From the NCBI GenBank assembly GCA_028288485.1, contig JAQBNO010000058.1, forward strand, positions 1-45,174: DNA of 45,174 bases. Direction: 5' to 3'. This stretch comes from Segetibacter sp. GTDB taxonomy: Bacteria; Bacteroidota; Bacteroidia; Chitinophagales; Chitinophagaceae. Positions 8,627 through 16,576 of the stretch are shown piece after piece; positions within the stretch are counted from its first letter, which is position 1; each line of letters opens with the position of its first letter. Below the pieces are notes generated by a model. That model did not search any database. It was not told the origin of the DNA and saw nothing but the letters and a program-made list of their open reading frames with translations. The position numbers were made by a program, and so were the translations under genes.

Positions 8627-9178
8627 ATGTCGTATTGTAACGCAATCGAAAATATGGCTGAAGATAAAAAGGCCTTGCATAAAGCGTATCACGACAAACT
8701 GTACGGTTTCCCGATACATGATGACAATGAATTGTTTTGCAGGCTTGTTTTAGAAATTAACCAGGCAGGACTGAGTTGGGAAACGATACTGAAAAAAGAA
8801 ACGACGTTTAGGAGCGCTTACCACAATTTCGATATTGAAAAAGTAGCTGCATATACAGAAGGTGACAGGGAAAGACTACTGGCAGATCCGGGCATTATTC
8901 GCAACAGGTTAAAAGTAAATGCAGCCATAGAAAATGCCAAAACGATTCTACAACTTCAAAATGAATATGGCTCGTTCGAAAAATGGCTGGAACATCACCA
9001 TCCGAAATCGAAGGAAGAATGGGTGAAATTATTTAAGAAGGTTTTTAAATTTACCGGAGGAGAAATTGTAAATGAATTTTTAATGAGCATCGGGTACCTG
9101 CAGGGGGCTCATTCACCAGGTTGTAAAATATACCAGGATGTAATAAAGACAAAACCGATGTGGTTACAAACTTCATAA
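8627..9178 (+). CDS. tag: DNA-3-methyladenine glycosylase I
   Basis: A 183-residue cytosolic base-excision repair enzyme that removes 3-methyladenine from alkylated DNA. The features of E. coli Tag are present. The zinc site is C4, H22 and the C-terminal H162-x3-C166 in A-H-S-P-G-C. The base-recognition region is E-I-N-Q-A-G-L-S-W, with E43 and W51, and Y21 precedes H22. Length is normal for the family. It is on the same strand as the Dabb gene but 127 bases away, so it may have its own promoter. Confidence 0.93.
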   Translation: MSYCNAIENMAEDKKALHKAYHDKLYGFPIHDDNELFCRLVLEINQAGLSWETILKKETTFRSAYHNFDIEKVAAYTEGDRERLLADPGIIRNRLKVNAAIENAKTILQLQNEYGSFEKWLEHHHPKSKEEWVKLFKKVFKFTGGEIVNEFLMSIGYLQGAHSPGCKIYQDVIKTKPMWLQTS

Positions 9179-9328
9179 GAAAGAAAACTGCTAATAATTT
9201 TGAAGCTTTAACCTCCGCTCCTGCCACGGCGTTTATCATAGCGGCTGCCGTCATGCAGAAGCAAAAATACTGTCCACAGTTCACGATTAAGCAGAACTGC
9301 AGCAGGCCCATGTAATTACAGGTGTTGC

Positions 9329-9381
9329 AGTGTGCGACGCAACGACGATTAACCAGGGAACAAGTGCCGGCAACCAAAAAA
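9329..9381 (+). repeat. Dispersed ~60-base intergenic repeat, copy C (variant 1)
   Basis: The head GTGTGCGACGCAAC, the middle TTAACCAGGGAACA and the tail GCCGGCAACCAAAAAAA match copy B nearly base for base. The remainder of the 9179-9548 gap has no other gene, only the hairpin at 9492-9542. Confidence 0.8.
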
Positions 9382-9491
9382 ACCACATCGCGGCTTCCTG
9401 CGTGTTTGAGTTGGCAGTACTGTTAATTGAAAGATAAAAGCTGTGGCGGAAATTAAGAGTCGTGGTAAAGAACAATGCTTGTTACTAAAAA

Positions 9492-9542
9492 TACAATACG
9501 ACAAAAGGTGGCACCATTGGTTCCACCTTTTGTCGTATTGTA
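9492..9542 (-). terminator. Strong hairpin, terminator of the 114-residue gene
   Basis: The arms 9492-9511 and 9523-9542 are perfect 20-base complements around an 11-base loop. The hairpin lies 6 bases past the minus-strand stop at 9549, and read on the minus strand it is followed by ATTTTTA. It could also stop plus-strand transcription. Confidence 0.8.
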
Positions 9543-9548
9543 AATACT

Positions 9549-9893
9549 TTATTTTTTATTGACTTCGCGGTTTACATGTACTTCCACCTTTTCCAGTTGC
9601 AATTCCAACACCTCATCTTTAGCTTCTACTTTTTTGAACCTGCTGGGTCTGAAGGAGAACTCTTGCCCGTTAGGATGACTAGGGTTAGGAAGCTCATAGA
9701 ATACCAGTCCTTTCTTGCCATCTATTGAACTAACAACCTCTTCTTTTAGTGTATATGCCTCTCCCTTTACAGGCAAACTTTCAAATATCAACTTTTGCTG
9801 GGTTGTAAACACGTCGTTTATACAAACAAATTCACCTATCATACCCGCGAAATTAAGTCTTTGTTGTTTTATTCTGTTGATCGTCTTCGGCAT
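9549..9893 (-). CDS. Small protein of unknown function (114 residues)
   Basis: A soluble, charged protein without signal peptide or membrane segment. It has a basic N-terminus (M-P-K-T-I-N-R-I-K-Q-Q-R) and a Glu/Lys-rich C-terminus (E-L-Q-L-E-K-V-E-V-H). I do not recognise the family. A clean start, good terminator and coding-like composition make it a likely real gene. It is transcribed alone. Confidence 0.6.
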   Translation of the reverse strand: MPKTINRIKQQRLNFAGMIGEFVCINDVFTTQQKLIFESLPVKGEAYTLKEEVVSSIDGKKGLVFYELPNPSHPNGQEFSFRPSRFKKVEAKDEVLELQLEKVEVHVNREVNKK

Positions 9894-9976
9894 TTAACCA
9901 TTTCTTATCTCCTAATACACACTAGCCATACCTTTAGCCTTGTTACGGCTATTTTTCGGGATAGGTTTCCAAAAGA

Positions 9977-10284
9977 ATGCACCGGTCAATTCATCTCTTG
10001 CTTTTCATTTACTCCACCATCAATTCGTTTATACCGAATGAATTAGAAAAACTGGTAAGAATAGTGTTTGAAAAATACTACATCCGCCTGGAAGAGCGGT
10101 TTGTTAACGCTCAATTTAAGACAGCTACGAACGATATCAAAACCTGTTAATGCAAACACCCCACTTAATTCAACGGGTGCCCTTAGGTTACATCGCATCT
10201 TATCTTGGAATAAGCCAGGAGACACTTAGCCGCCTCGCAGTCGTTTTTAATTGCGACCTGTGCGTAGTAAGATTAACCAAATAA
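9977..10284 (+). pseudogene. Crp/Fnr-family regulator relic with central domain deleted
   Basis: Pieces of a Crp/Fnr-type transcription regulator can be read on the plus strand. An N-terminal-like piece (I-N-S-F-I-P-N-E-L-E-K-L) runs from the ATG at 9977. It joins directly to the region before the helix-turn-helix (L-E-E-R-F-V-N-A-Q-F-K-T-A). After a one-base shift near 10126 comes the helix-turn-helix itself (Y-I-A-S-Y-L-G-I-S-Q-E-T-L-S-R-L). The whole cyclic-nucleotide-binding beta-roll between these pieces is missing, and the first frame ends at 10150. Functional proteins of this family have about 190-200 residues, so this is non-functional. Confidence 0.75.
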
Positions 10285-10426
10285 ATAATAGATTTTGATG
10301 ACTTAAGAAGCCTCTGGCATGGAAATTTAATGATTTCCTGAATTAAAATGCAGGTAGAGGTCTGAAAATCATCCCTTTATAATGGATCAGTCGTTAAATA
10401 CCTGCATAAACATAAAATCAGAGATT

Positions 10427-10987
10427 ATGAAAAAGATTATCGCTATGGCCATTGCGGCCGTTTCACTTGCGGCCTGCAACAACGGAACAGACAGTGCTGC
10501 CGTGGACTCAACAAGTACTACCAGTACAATCACTTCAGTAGACTCAGCCGGTGCTACCAGTTCAACCACCACTTCTTCGGCTTATACTGCTACGGATGGT
10601 GATGTGGTTTATAGGGAAAAAAAGGTGATGGTTATGAAAGGCGGTGAATGGGTTGAAGCGGACAAAGATGTTACATTAGACAATGGTGTAGTAGTTTACA
10701 GGAACGGTAAAGTTAAAAAAGATAACAAAGAAATAGTATTGGAGGATGGTGAAATAGTGAACCGCACAGGAAATTTTTTCGATAAATCTGGTCGCGCTAT
10801 CGAAAACGCGTGGGATGTTACAAAAGAAGGAGCTAAAGACGCCGGGAAAGCTGTTGGAGGAGTTGCAAAAGATGCCGGAGAGGCAGTAGGTGAAGGTGCA
10901 AAAGACGCCGGAAGTGCTGTAAAAAAAGCCGCTAAAAAAGTAGGAGAAAAAGTGAATGACGCAGTGGATAAAGACGAAAAACATTAA
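10427..10987 (+). CDS. Lipoprotein with DUF6799-like repeats and Ala/Lys/Gly helical tail
   Basis: A 186-residue lipoprotein if begun at the ATG at 10427. That start gives MKKIIAMAIAAVSLAAC with lipobox cysteine C17; the upstream in-frame ATG at 10382 would bury it. A Ser/Thr-rich spacer (18-55) precedes two short beta-like units (V-M-V-M-K-G-G-E-W and E-I-V-L-E-D-G-E-I-V), which look like DUF6799. The C-terminal ~60 residues hold repeated units of the type A-K-D-A-G-x-A-V-G, similar to LEA/YtxH-type stress helices and reminiscent of the helices in the protein at the left edge. Role unknown; a stress-related envelope protein is a guess. A strong terminator follows. Confidence 0.8.
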   Translation: MKKIIAMAIAAVSLAACNNGTDSAAVDSTSTTSTITSVDSAGATSSTTTSSAYTATDGDVVYREKKVMVMKGGEWVEADKDVTLDNGVVVYRNGKVKKDNKEIVLEDGEIVNRTGNFFDKSGRAIENAWDVTKEGAKDAGKAVGGVAKDAGEAVGEGAKDAGSAVKKAAKKVGEKVNDAVDKDEKH

Positions 10988-11004
10988 ATTTCTTTTCACC
11001 TGTG

Positions 11005-11037
11005 AAATCCCTGTATACCAAAAGTATACAGGGATTT
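11005..11037 (+). terminator. Rho-independent terminator
   Basis: The arms AAATCCCTGTATAC (11005-11018) and GTATACAGGGATTT (11024-11037) are perfect 14-base complements around CAAAA, followed by TTATTGT. It lies 18 bases after the lipoprotein stop. Confidence 0.9.
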
Positions 11038-11126
11038 TTATTGTACAGTAGTTTTCTTGTTGGTGGAGAAAATGATTTTTCGTCTTCATTCTCACGTGGA
11101 CTTTCAATGCCGTTTACTTGGCTTTT

Positions 11127-11150
11127 GTCACCCTGAGCTTGGCGATGGGT
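11127..11150. repeat. Short dispersed repeat, GTCA..CTGAGCTTG type
   Basis: GTCACCCTGAGCTTGGCGA resembles the copies at 43871, 44342 and, inverted, 44289 and 44409. The same gap (10988-11319) otherwise shows no gene. Confidence 0.5.
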
Positions 11151-11319
11151 TTCTAATTACTCCTATTGTAATAAGCCTCCCGCAGGCTAAGCCTGATATT
11201 AGGGTGCAACTTATGTCAACCCCATTGATGCGCTTTAACCTTTGGGATTTTCATTTTTGATAAATGTCAAAAGGCACAAGCGGGGCCGGTTATAGACTTG
11301 TTTCAATAAAAAAACATTT

Positions 11320-11725
11320 ATGGAACAAAAACACAATCAGCAACCTTCTGCAGCATTTATTGGAACTTCCGGGGCCGCATTATTAATTGGTGTCACTGCT
11401 TACTTGGTCGGCTTATGGACCGCCGAAATGGAATTGAATGAAAAAGGATATTATTTTACCCTATTGATGTCGGGCCTATTCTCGGCTATCTCGGTACAAA
11501 GGCAGTACGCGACCAAATGAAAGCATACCCGGCACGAATTTGTATTACGGCATTGCATGGTTTACAACTATTTTATCAATTGTATTACTTAGGGTTGGTC
11601 TATGGAAGGCAGACCTTTTAAGAACTGAAAAAGGGTTTTATGCTATGGCTTTCGTGCTAAGCATGTTTGCTGAACTTGCAGTACCAAAAAACACCAGGGA
11701 TATGAGGGTATTTCGCCGCCCGTAA
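11320..11725 (+). pseudogene. YiaA/YiaB-family inner-membrane protein gene broken by two small deletions
   Basis: Two consecutive short frames are the two halves of one YiaA-type protein. The first (11320-11520) has one two-helix unit with A-Y-L-V-G-L-W-T-A and L-N-E-K-G-Y-Y. The second (11540-11725) has the other unit with L-R-V-G-L-W-K-A and T-E-K-G-F-Y-A-M-A-F. Between them the expected V-R-D-Q-M-K and I-P-G-T-N-L-Y-Y-G are readable, but each in a different frame. One base is missing near 11497 and one near 11522. Either the gene is decaying or the sequence has two indel errors. Function of the family is unknown. Confidence 0.75.
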
Positions 11726-11811
11726 AGGGAGAAGAAAGTTTAAGAAGATAGTATTTATGCACACGGATTAAATAATAGATCAGCTTTAAAATTGTTCCCG
11801 CAATAGTATTA

Positions 11812-11870
11812 TTTTTTTGGGACCGGCGTTAGAATTTCTGATCCTCACCGGTTGCGTCGCACTCTTGTAC
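11812..11870 (-). repeat. Dispersed ~60-base intergenic repeat, copy D (variant 1)
   Basis: On the minus strand it reads GTACAAGAGTGCGACGCAAC, a divergent middle, then GCCGGTCCCAAAAAAA. It sits in the 11726-12051 gap, which has no gene. Confidence 0.7.
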
Positions 11871-12051
11871 ATCTCAATTTTCCGCAGCAGGAAGTATGGA
11901 AATGTATGCTGGTTTAACTGAATGGACACGTATTAACCGGACAACCAGGGAAAAGTTTTTTTTCGCGCCTGAAAGCAATGTCTTACAACAGGTTTAAACA
12001 GTTGCCGTAATTATCGAGGTAAGATTGAAGATGGATAAGCTATAATATTTT

Positions 12052-13929
12052 TCACTTCATCAATTCAAGTACAAGAACGGTTTTCGCGGGAATTGCTATT
12101 GCAGAAAGATCGCTTAGCCTTTTATTGTTAATCACATCCCTGGCGCCAATAAATCCTTTTAAACGTTCTGTATATCGTGCGGTATTAAGTGATAATTCTT
12201 TGTCTGTTGTATTGGTTGCAATCATTATAGTTTTCGCTGCATTGTATCTGAAGTAAACATAGGTACCGTTTTGCGGAACGTATTGCATCAACTTACCTGA
12301 ATGTAAGGCGGGTGTATTTTTACGATAATTAGCGAGGACCTTCACGTAATTGAAAGCTTCATTTTCTTTTTTGTTGCGTCCGCTGGCTGTAAACTTATTA
12401 TCCTTGTCTCCCGCAAAACCACCTGGAAAATCTTGCCTTACTTCAGCGTCACTCGGATCTCTAAAGTTCTTCATCAGGATCTCGGTACCGTAATACCAGG
12501 AGGGTATTCCTCTTGTTGTTAACAACCAGGTTACTCCAATTTTGTATTTATCAAAATCATTCCCGATAACTGATAAATACCTGTCCATATCATGGTTGTC
12601 AAGAGAGGTTACCATTTTCATAGGGTCTGCGTAAACTGCATCTTCCGCTAATGTCTGGTAAACCCGGTTAACTCCATCATCCCAGCCGAAGTTTTGTTTT
12701 AGCCCGTCAAGAATTGCATAATTCAAAGGAAAATCAAGTGTACCGGGCAGGTTGCTTTTAAAAGGAAAGCCTACATTATTTTTTACAAAATAAGAAAGAC
12801 CAAGCGGACGCGAAGCCGTTGATTCTCCGAAAAGGTGAATGCTTGGATATTCGGTCAACAATGCCTTGTTACAGTCGTTCATAAACGCCTGGTCATTATA
12901 CTTGTAAGTGTCGATGCGCCACGCATCAAGGCTGAACATTTCAGTAGACCAGATGGCATGCTGAATTAAATATTTAGCAAGGAAAGAATTTCGCTGATTT
13001 AAATCGGGCAAAAAAGAAGTAAACCACCCTCCCAGCAATAATTTCCTGTCGGCGTCAGCACTATACTCATCATAAAGCGCTTGTTCTTTATGAGAGCTTC
13101 CTGTATAAGCGGGCCAGTTGTTTAACCAGTCTTTTGCGGGCAGATCCTTGTAGAACCAGTGATCATCGCTGATGTGGTTATAAACTGCATCCTGCACCAG
13201 CTTCATTCCTCTCTGGTGCACTGCTTTAGCAAACTGAATGTAGCCTTCCGTACCACCAAAACGGGGATCAACTTTATAATGATCGGTAAAGTGATAGCCA
13301 TGATAGCCTGCCTGCATACGCTGCGGTCCCTCCTGTTTAAGCAGCTCATCATTTTCAATTACAGGGGTGAGCCAAAGCGCAGTAACACCGAGTTCCTGCA
13401 GGTAGTCCAGGTTATTGATGATCCCTTTAAAATCGCCCCCATGACGTAAATAAGGACTTTTACGATCTGCAAGCGGATCGGCCATTGTAGCAAACTTATC
13501 GTTTGTGGTATCGCCGTTTGCGAAGCGGTCAGGCATAAGCAGGTAGATTAAATCGGCCGATGTAACGCCGGTTCCTTTGGCTTCTTTTGTGCGTGCCTTT
13601 AGTTGGTACAACCGGGTTATGATCTGATTGCCCAATTTACCAACAACTTTTAGTGTTCCTGGTTTTGTTGACGGAGCAATGATAAGATCGAGAAAAGCAT
13701 AATTTGGATTTTCAACTTTACTTGTTTTCGCTAACTTAACGCCGGGATAGTTTATCGTATAGTTTAACATGCCGGCATTGTTACCATATACCATTAATTG
13801 CACGTTCGGATTTTTCATTCCCACCCACCAGTTAGTGGGATCAATTCGTTGGATGGCCGGTTCTGTTTTCTGCGCATAAACTGTGGTAACAGAGGTAAAA
13901 ACGACGAAGAAGGCAAGTAAAAATTTCAT
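12052..13929 (-). CDS. Secreted GH13 alpha-amylase family enzyme (cyclomaltodextrinase/neopullulanase type)
   Basis: A 625-residue protein with signal peptide (MKFLLAFFVVFTSVTTVYAQ). An N-terminal Ig-like domain of the cyclomaltodextrinase type (about 25-112) precedes a GH13 barrel (about 125-530) and a C-terminal beta-sandwich (about 545-625). The GH13 motifs are intact: D-A-V-Y-N-H (247-252), A-W-R-I-D with nucleophile D340, L-F-G-E-S with acid/base E369, and S-L-D-N-H-D with H446 and D447. It should hydrolyse alpha-1,4 links in maltodextrin or cyclodextrin in the periplasm, like SusA-type enzymes. No other starch genes are adjacent. It has its own -7 box upstream. Confidence 0.92.
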   Translation of the reverse strand: MKFLLAFFVVFTSVTTVYAQKTEPAIQRIDPTNWWVGMKNPNVQLMVYGNNAGMLNYTINYPGVKLAKTSKVENPNYAFLDLIIAPSTKPGTLKVVGKLGNQIITRLYQLKARTKEAKGTGVTSADLIYLLMPDRFANGDTTNDKFATMADPLADRKSPYLRHGGDFKGIINNLDYLQELGVTALWLTPVIENDELLKQEGPQRMQAGYHGYHFTDHYKVDPRFGGTEGYIQFAKAVHQRGMKLVQDAVYNHISDDHWFYKDLPAKDWLNNWPAYTGSSHKEQALYDEYSADADRKLLLGGWFTSFLPDLNQRNSFLAKYLIQHAIWSTEMFSLDAWRIDTYKYNDQAFMNDCNKALLTEYPSIHLFGESTASRPLGLSYFVKNNVGFPFKSNLPGTLDFPLNYAILDGLKQNFGWDDGVNRVYQTLAEDAVYADPMKMVTSLDNHDMDRYLSVIGNDFDKYKIGVTWLLTTRGIPSWYYGTEILMKNFRDPSDAEVRQDFPGGFAGDKDNKFTASGRNKKENEAFNYVKVLANYRKNTPALHSGKLMQYVPQNGTYVYFRYNAAKTIMIATNTTDKELSLNTARYTERLKGFIGARDVINNKRLSDLSAIAIPAKTVLVLELMK

Positions 13930-13950
13930 GCTGGGTTATTTGAGGAAGAG

Positions 13951-13958
13951 CAAAGTTA
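13951..13958 (-). promoter_or_regulatory. Bacteroidota -7 box upstream of the GH13 gene
   Basis: TAACTTTG on the minus strand fits TAnnTTTG exactly and lies 21 bases upstream of the ATG. No clear -33 TTG at the right spacing was found. Confidence 0.5.
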
Positions 13959-14252
13959 TGAGAACAAGAGAACCGCGATTATGGAGATTTTTGTCACGAA
14001 CCATAATTATGCTGATTAATGGCGGTTAGGCGGAAATGCCTTGTATTCCGTTGCGCGCTTCGTGATCTCCTGGTGTTCTTCGTGTTCGGCAGCAGCACTA
14101 CCTTGTCCCGTATTCGCGAACGAACACAATGGACGCCAGGAAAAAAGAGCTGTGCTGAAACATTTACTAAAAGCACAAGGGAGTGACAGTAACTGTGAGT
14201 TAACGAAAACGATGGTTAATAGTAGTACGGAGCTAAATACAACAAAACTGCT
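13959..14252. other. Intergenic stretch, no gene seen
   Basis: Between the GH13 start and the histidine kinase stop I see no gene. Near 14068-14100 on the minus strand there are loosely repeated ACACGAAG/ATCACGAAG words, a common type of low-grade repeat. The short open frames here show no family features. Confidence 0.4.
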
Positions 14253-16397
14253 TTATTGAATGCTGGCAGAAAAATTTTCCAGGTGCAGCACTTCTTTTTT
14301 GTACTGCTGCCTGCGAAAGGTAACGGTGAAAGTAGTGCCTTTATCTACCTCGCTTTCTACTGTAATTTCGCCGCCAAGTGCTTCTATCTGTGATTTAATG
14401 ATGAATAACCCTAATCCCTGGCCCTCAGAAGTATCGTGAAAGCGCTGGTACAATCCAAAGATCCTGTCTTTATATCTCTTAAGATCGATGCCGCTCCCAT
14501 TATCAGAAAATTGTAGAATGCAGTTGCCATTGGTATCGCTGCAGCAGTCGATATTTATAACAAGCTTGCGGCTGGTTGAACGGTATTTTATAGAATTTGA
14601 AATAAGATTAATAAACAGGCTTTCAAGATAAACCTTATGGAACCAAACGAAAGGAGCCGAAATATTTGTGCAAATATGACCATCTCCGTCACTTAAGGCA
14701 GTTGAAAAGGACTTTTTAATTTCGTGTAAAGCGTCGTTGATATCGATGCGGGTGATTTCGGCATTCCTGTTATTTTTTATCAGCAGGATATTGGTTAGGT
14801 CATCAATCGTATGTACCAGTTGTTTACCCGAAACTTTTAGCATTTCAAGCATCGCGATGTTATGAGCATCGAGGCTCGAGGTATCGATTAGATCGAGGAT
14901 GGCGGAAATATTTGATAACGGCGCCCTTAAATTATGCGAGGTAATAAAAGAAAATTGCTTAAGGTCGGCGTTGCTTTTTATAAGCTCCTGGATGATCATT
15001 TCCCTTTCCAATTCAACGCCTTTACGTGCCGTAATATCCTGCAGCGCGCCAACAAACCGTATTGGTTGATTTTGCCCGTCACAAACCAGGTAACCCCTGT
15101 CGTACACGTAAGCATAACTACCATCCGATTTCAGGTACTTGTATTCGTCTTCCCAGTAATCGCCGTTATTACCCGAAAGCATGGCAAGTAATCCCTCATT
15201 TACTCTTGCACAATCATCTTTGTGAATCCTGGAAATGTACGTCTCAAAACTCTCCGTTAATTCTTGTGTGGTATAACCAAAAGTATGCTGATAGGCTTCG
15301 TTCCAAAAAAGTTCACCTGTTAATAGATTCCAATCCCAGATTGCATTGCTTGTAGCCTTCGTTGCCAGTTCGTAGCGTTTATTGCTGTTTATAATGGCTT
15401 CTTCTGCTTTTTTACTTTCGGTGATATCCCAATTTGCACCCAGGATCCGTGACGCTTTACCATTGTTACCGGTATGAACTTGTGCAGCTGCTTTTATATA
15501 CCGCGTTGTCTGGTCGTGCCATAGTATACGGTACTCAGTATCAAATTCTTGTTCGTCATTTATAGCCAGTTGTAACTGGCGTTGCAGTTTTTCAACGTCG
15601 GCAGCATGTAATAGGCTCTGCCAGGTGTTACTATTTACAGGAAAGTTAGCGGTAACACCGTGAAGCGAAAACATTGTACTATCCCAGGTAATCAGGTCGT
15701 TTACAATATCGAAATCCCAGACCCCTATTTTAGCTGCACCTGTAGAAAGCTGTAACCTTCCGGAAGCATTGGTGAGTTGCTCATTTTTTAAATGCAAATC
15801 TTTTACAACAACATTTTTGCTTTTCTCGATATAAGTCGATGCTGCAGCTAGTACCAACAGGCTGACCGAAGTAGAAAGTAAAAAATAAACGTTAAGTAAC
15901 GTTTCTCCTTCGCCAACAAAAAGATAACTGACCCAATTGGTACAAGTGGTTACAAAGTAAAAGTATACTACGTGAATTATAGAAAGGGCAGCGGCTATTT
16001 TTCCTCCCTTGCTGCCTAAAAGTATAAAAGCTGTAAGGATAAACGTAGCCAGGTAAAAATTGGCCGAATTTCTTATACCCCCGGAATAATAGGTATTGAT
16101 GTGAATGAGTATAAACCAGGTGCCGAGCAGAATAATATAAGAGACGGCCGGCCTTTTATGCGATGCAAGGGCAAAATAGTTAACAAACAGGCCACAAAAT
16201 AGCAGGAACATAAAAGTCAGCAATAATGGCTTACCGGGAATAGTTACGAAAACCTGGATGAGAAAGCCAACGCAGACAATCAGCGATAACATCGTTGCTA
16301 TCTTAAACAAAAGTAGCCGCTGCTTCGAAACAAGATCTGTGTCGGGCACAGTTTGGGCGAACGGCTTTAAGGATATAAAGTCTCCGAAGTTTTTCAC
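14253..16397 (-). CDS. Membrane-bound PAS-domain sensor histidine kinase
   Basis: A 714-residue protein. About six hydrophobic segments (about 30-190) form an N-terminal membrane sensor of no recognised named type. Two PAS/PAC units follow (about 212-330 and 340-460), each closing in a D-I-T motif (W-D-I-T-E-S and Q-D-I-T-A-R). The dimerisation/phosphoacceptor domain has H488 in I-T-S-H-N-L-R-A-P-L. The ATPase domain has the N box L-I-S-N-S-I-K-Y (598-605), G1 D-N-G-S-G-I-D (632-638), F box I-F-G-L-Y-Q-R-F and G2 G-Q-G-L-G-L (659-664). There is no receiver domain and no response regulator beside it, so it is an orphan kinase. The signal is unknown. A short inverted repeat AAACGT/ACGTTT lies just upstream (16406-16423). 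Confidence 0.92.
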   Translation of the reverse strand: MKNFGDFISLKPFAQTVPDTDLVSKQRLLLFKIATMLSLIVCVGFLIQVFVTIPGKPLLLTFMFLLFCGLFVNYFALASHKRPAVSYIILLGTWFILIHINTYYSGGIRNSANFYLATFILTAFILLGSKGGKIAAALSIIHVVYFYFVTTCTNWVSYLFVGEGETLLNVYFLLSTSVSLLVLAAASTYIEKSKNVVVKDLHLKNEQLTNASGRLQLSTGAAKIGVWDFDIVNDLITWDSTMFSLHGVTANFPVNSNTWQSLLHAADVEKLQRQLQLAINDEQEFDTEYRILWHDQTTRYIKAAAQVHTGNNGKASRILGANWDITESKKAEEAIINSNKRYELATKATSNAIWDWNLLTGELFWNEAYQHTFGYTTQELTESFETYISRIHKDDCARVNEGLLAMLSGNNGDYWEDEYKYLKSDGSYAYVYDRGYLVCDGQNQPIRFVGALQDITARKGVELEREMIIQELIKSNADLKQFSFITSHNLRAPLSNISAILDLIDTSSLDAHNIAMLEMLKVSGKQLVHTIDDLTNILLIKNNRNAEITRIDINDALHEIKKSFSTALSDGDGHICTNISAPFVWFHKVYLESLFINLISNSIKYRSTSRKLVINIDCCSDTNGNCILQFSDNGSGIDLKRYKDRIFGLYQRFHDTSEGQGLGLFIIKSQIEALGGEITVESEVDKGTTFTVTFRRQQYKKEVLHLENFSASIQ

Positions 16398-16576
16398 ATA
16401 TCCCTAAACGTCTTAAAACGTTTAAAATTTTGTACCGAACCGCTTACCGCTAAATGTTTTGCATATTTATAAAAAAAACATCTCAAAACGGCTTTTTATT
16501 AGAATGCCACTTCGAGATGCTTTACGAACTTAATAAAGCCCGTCCAAAAACAAATTAGTCTCCTTCTGTTTCTACA

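Noticed and set aside
13159-13449. Plus-strand frame of 96 codons
   Set aside because: Entirely antisense to the GH13 catalytic domain, a shadow frame.
14041-14259. 72-codon plus-strand frame between the GH13 and kinase genes
   Set aside because: No family features, and its end overlaps the kinase 3' end on the other strand.
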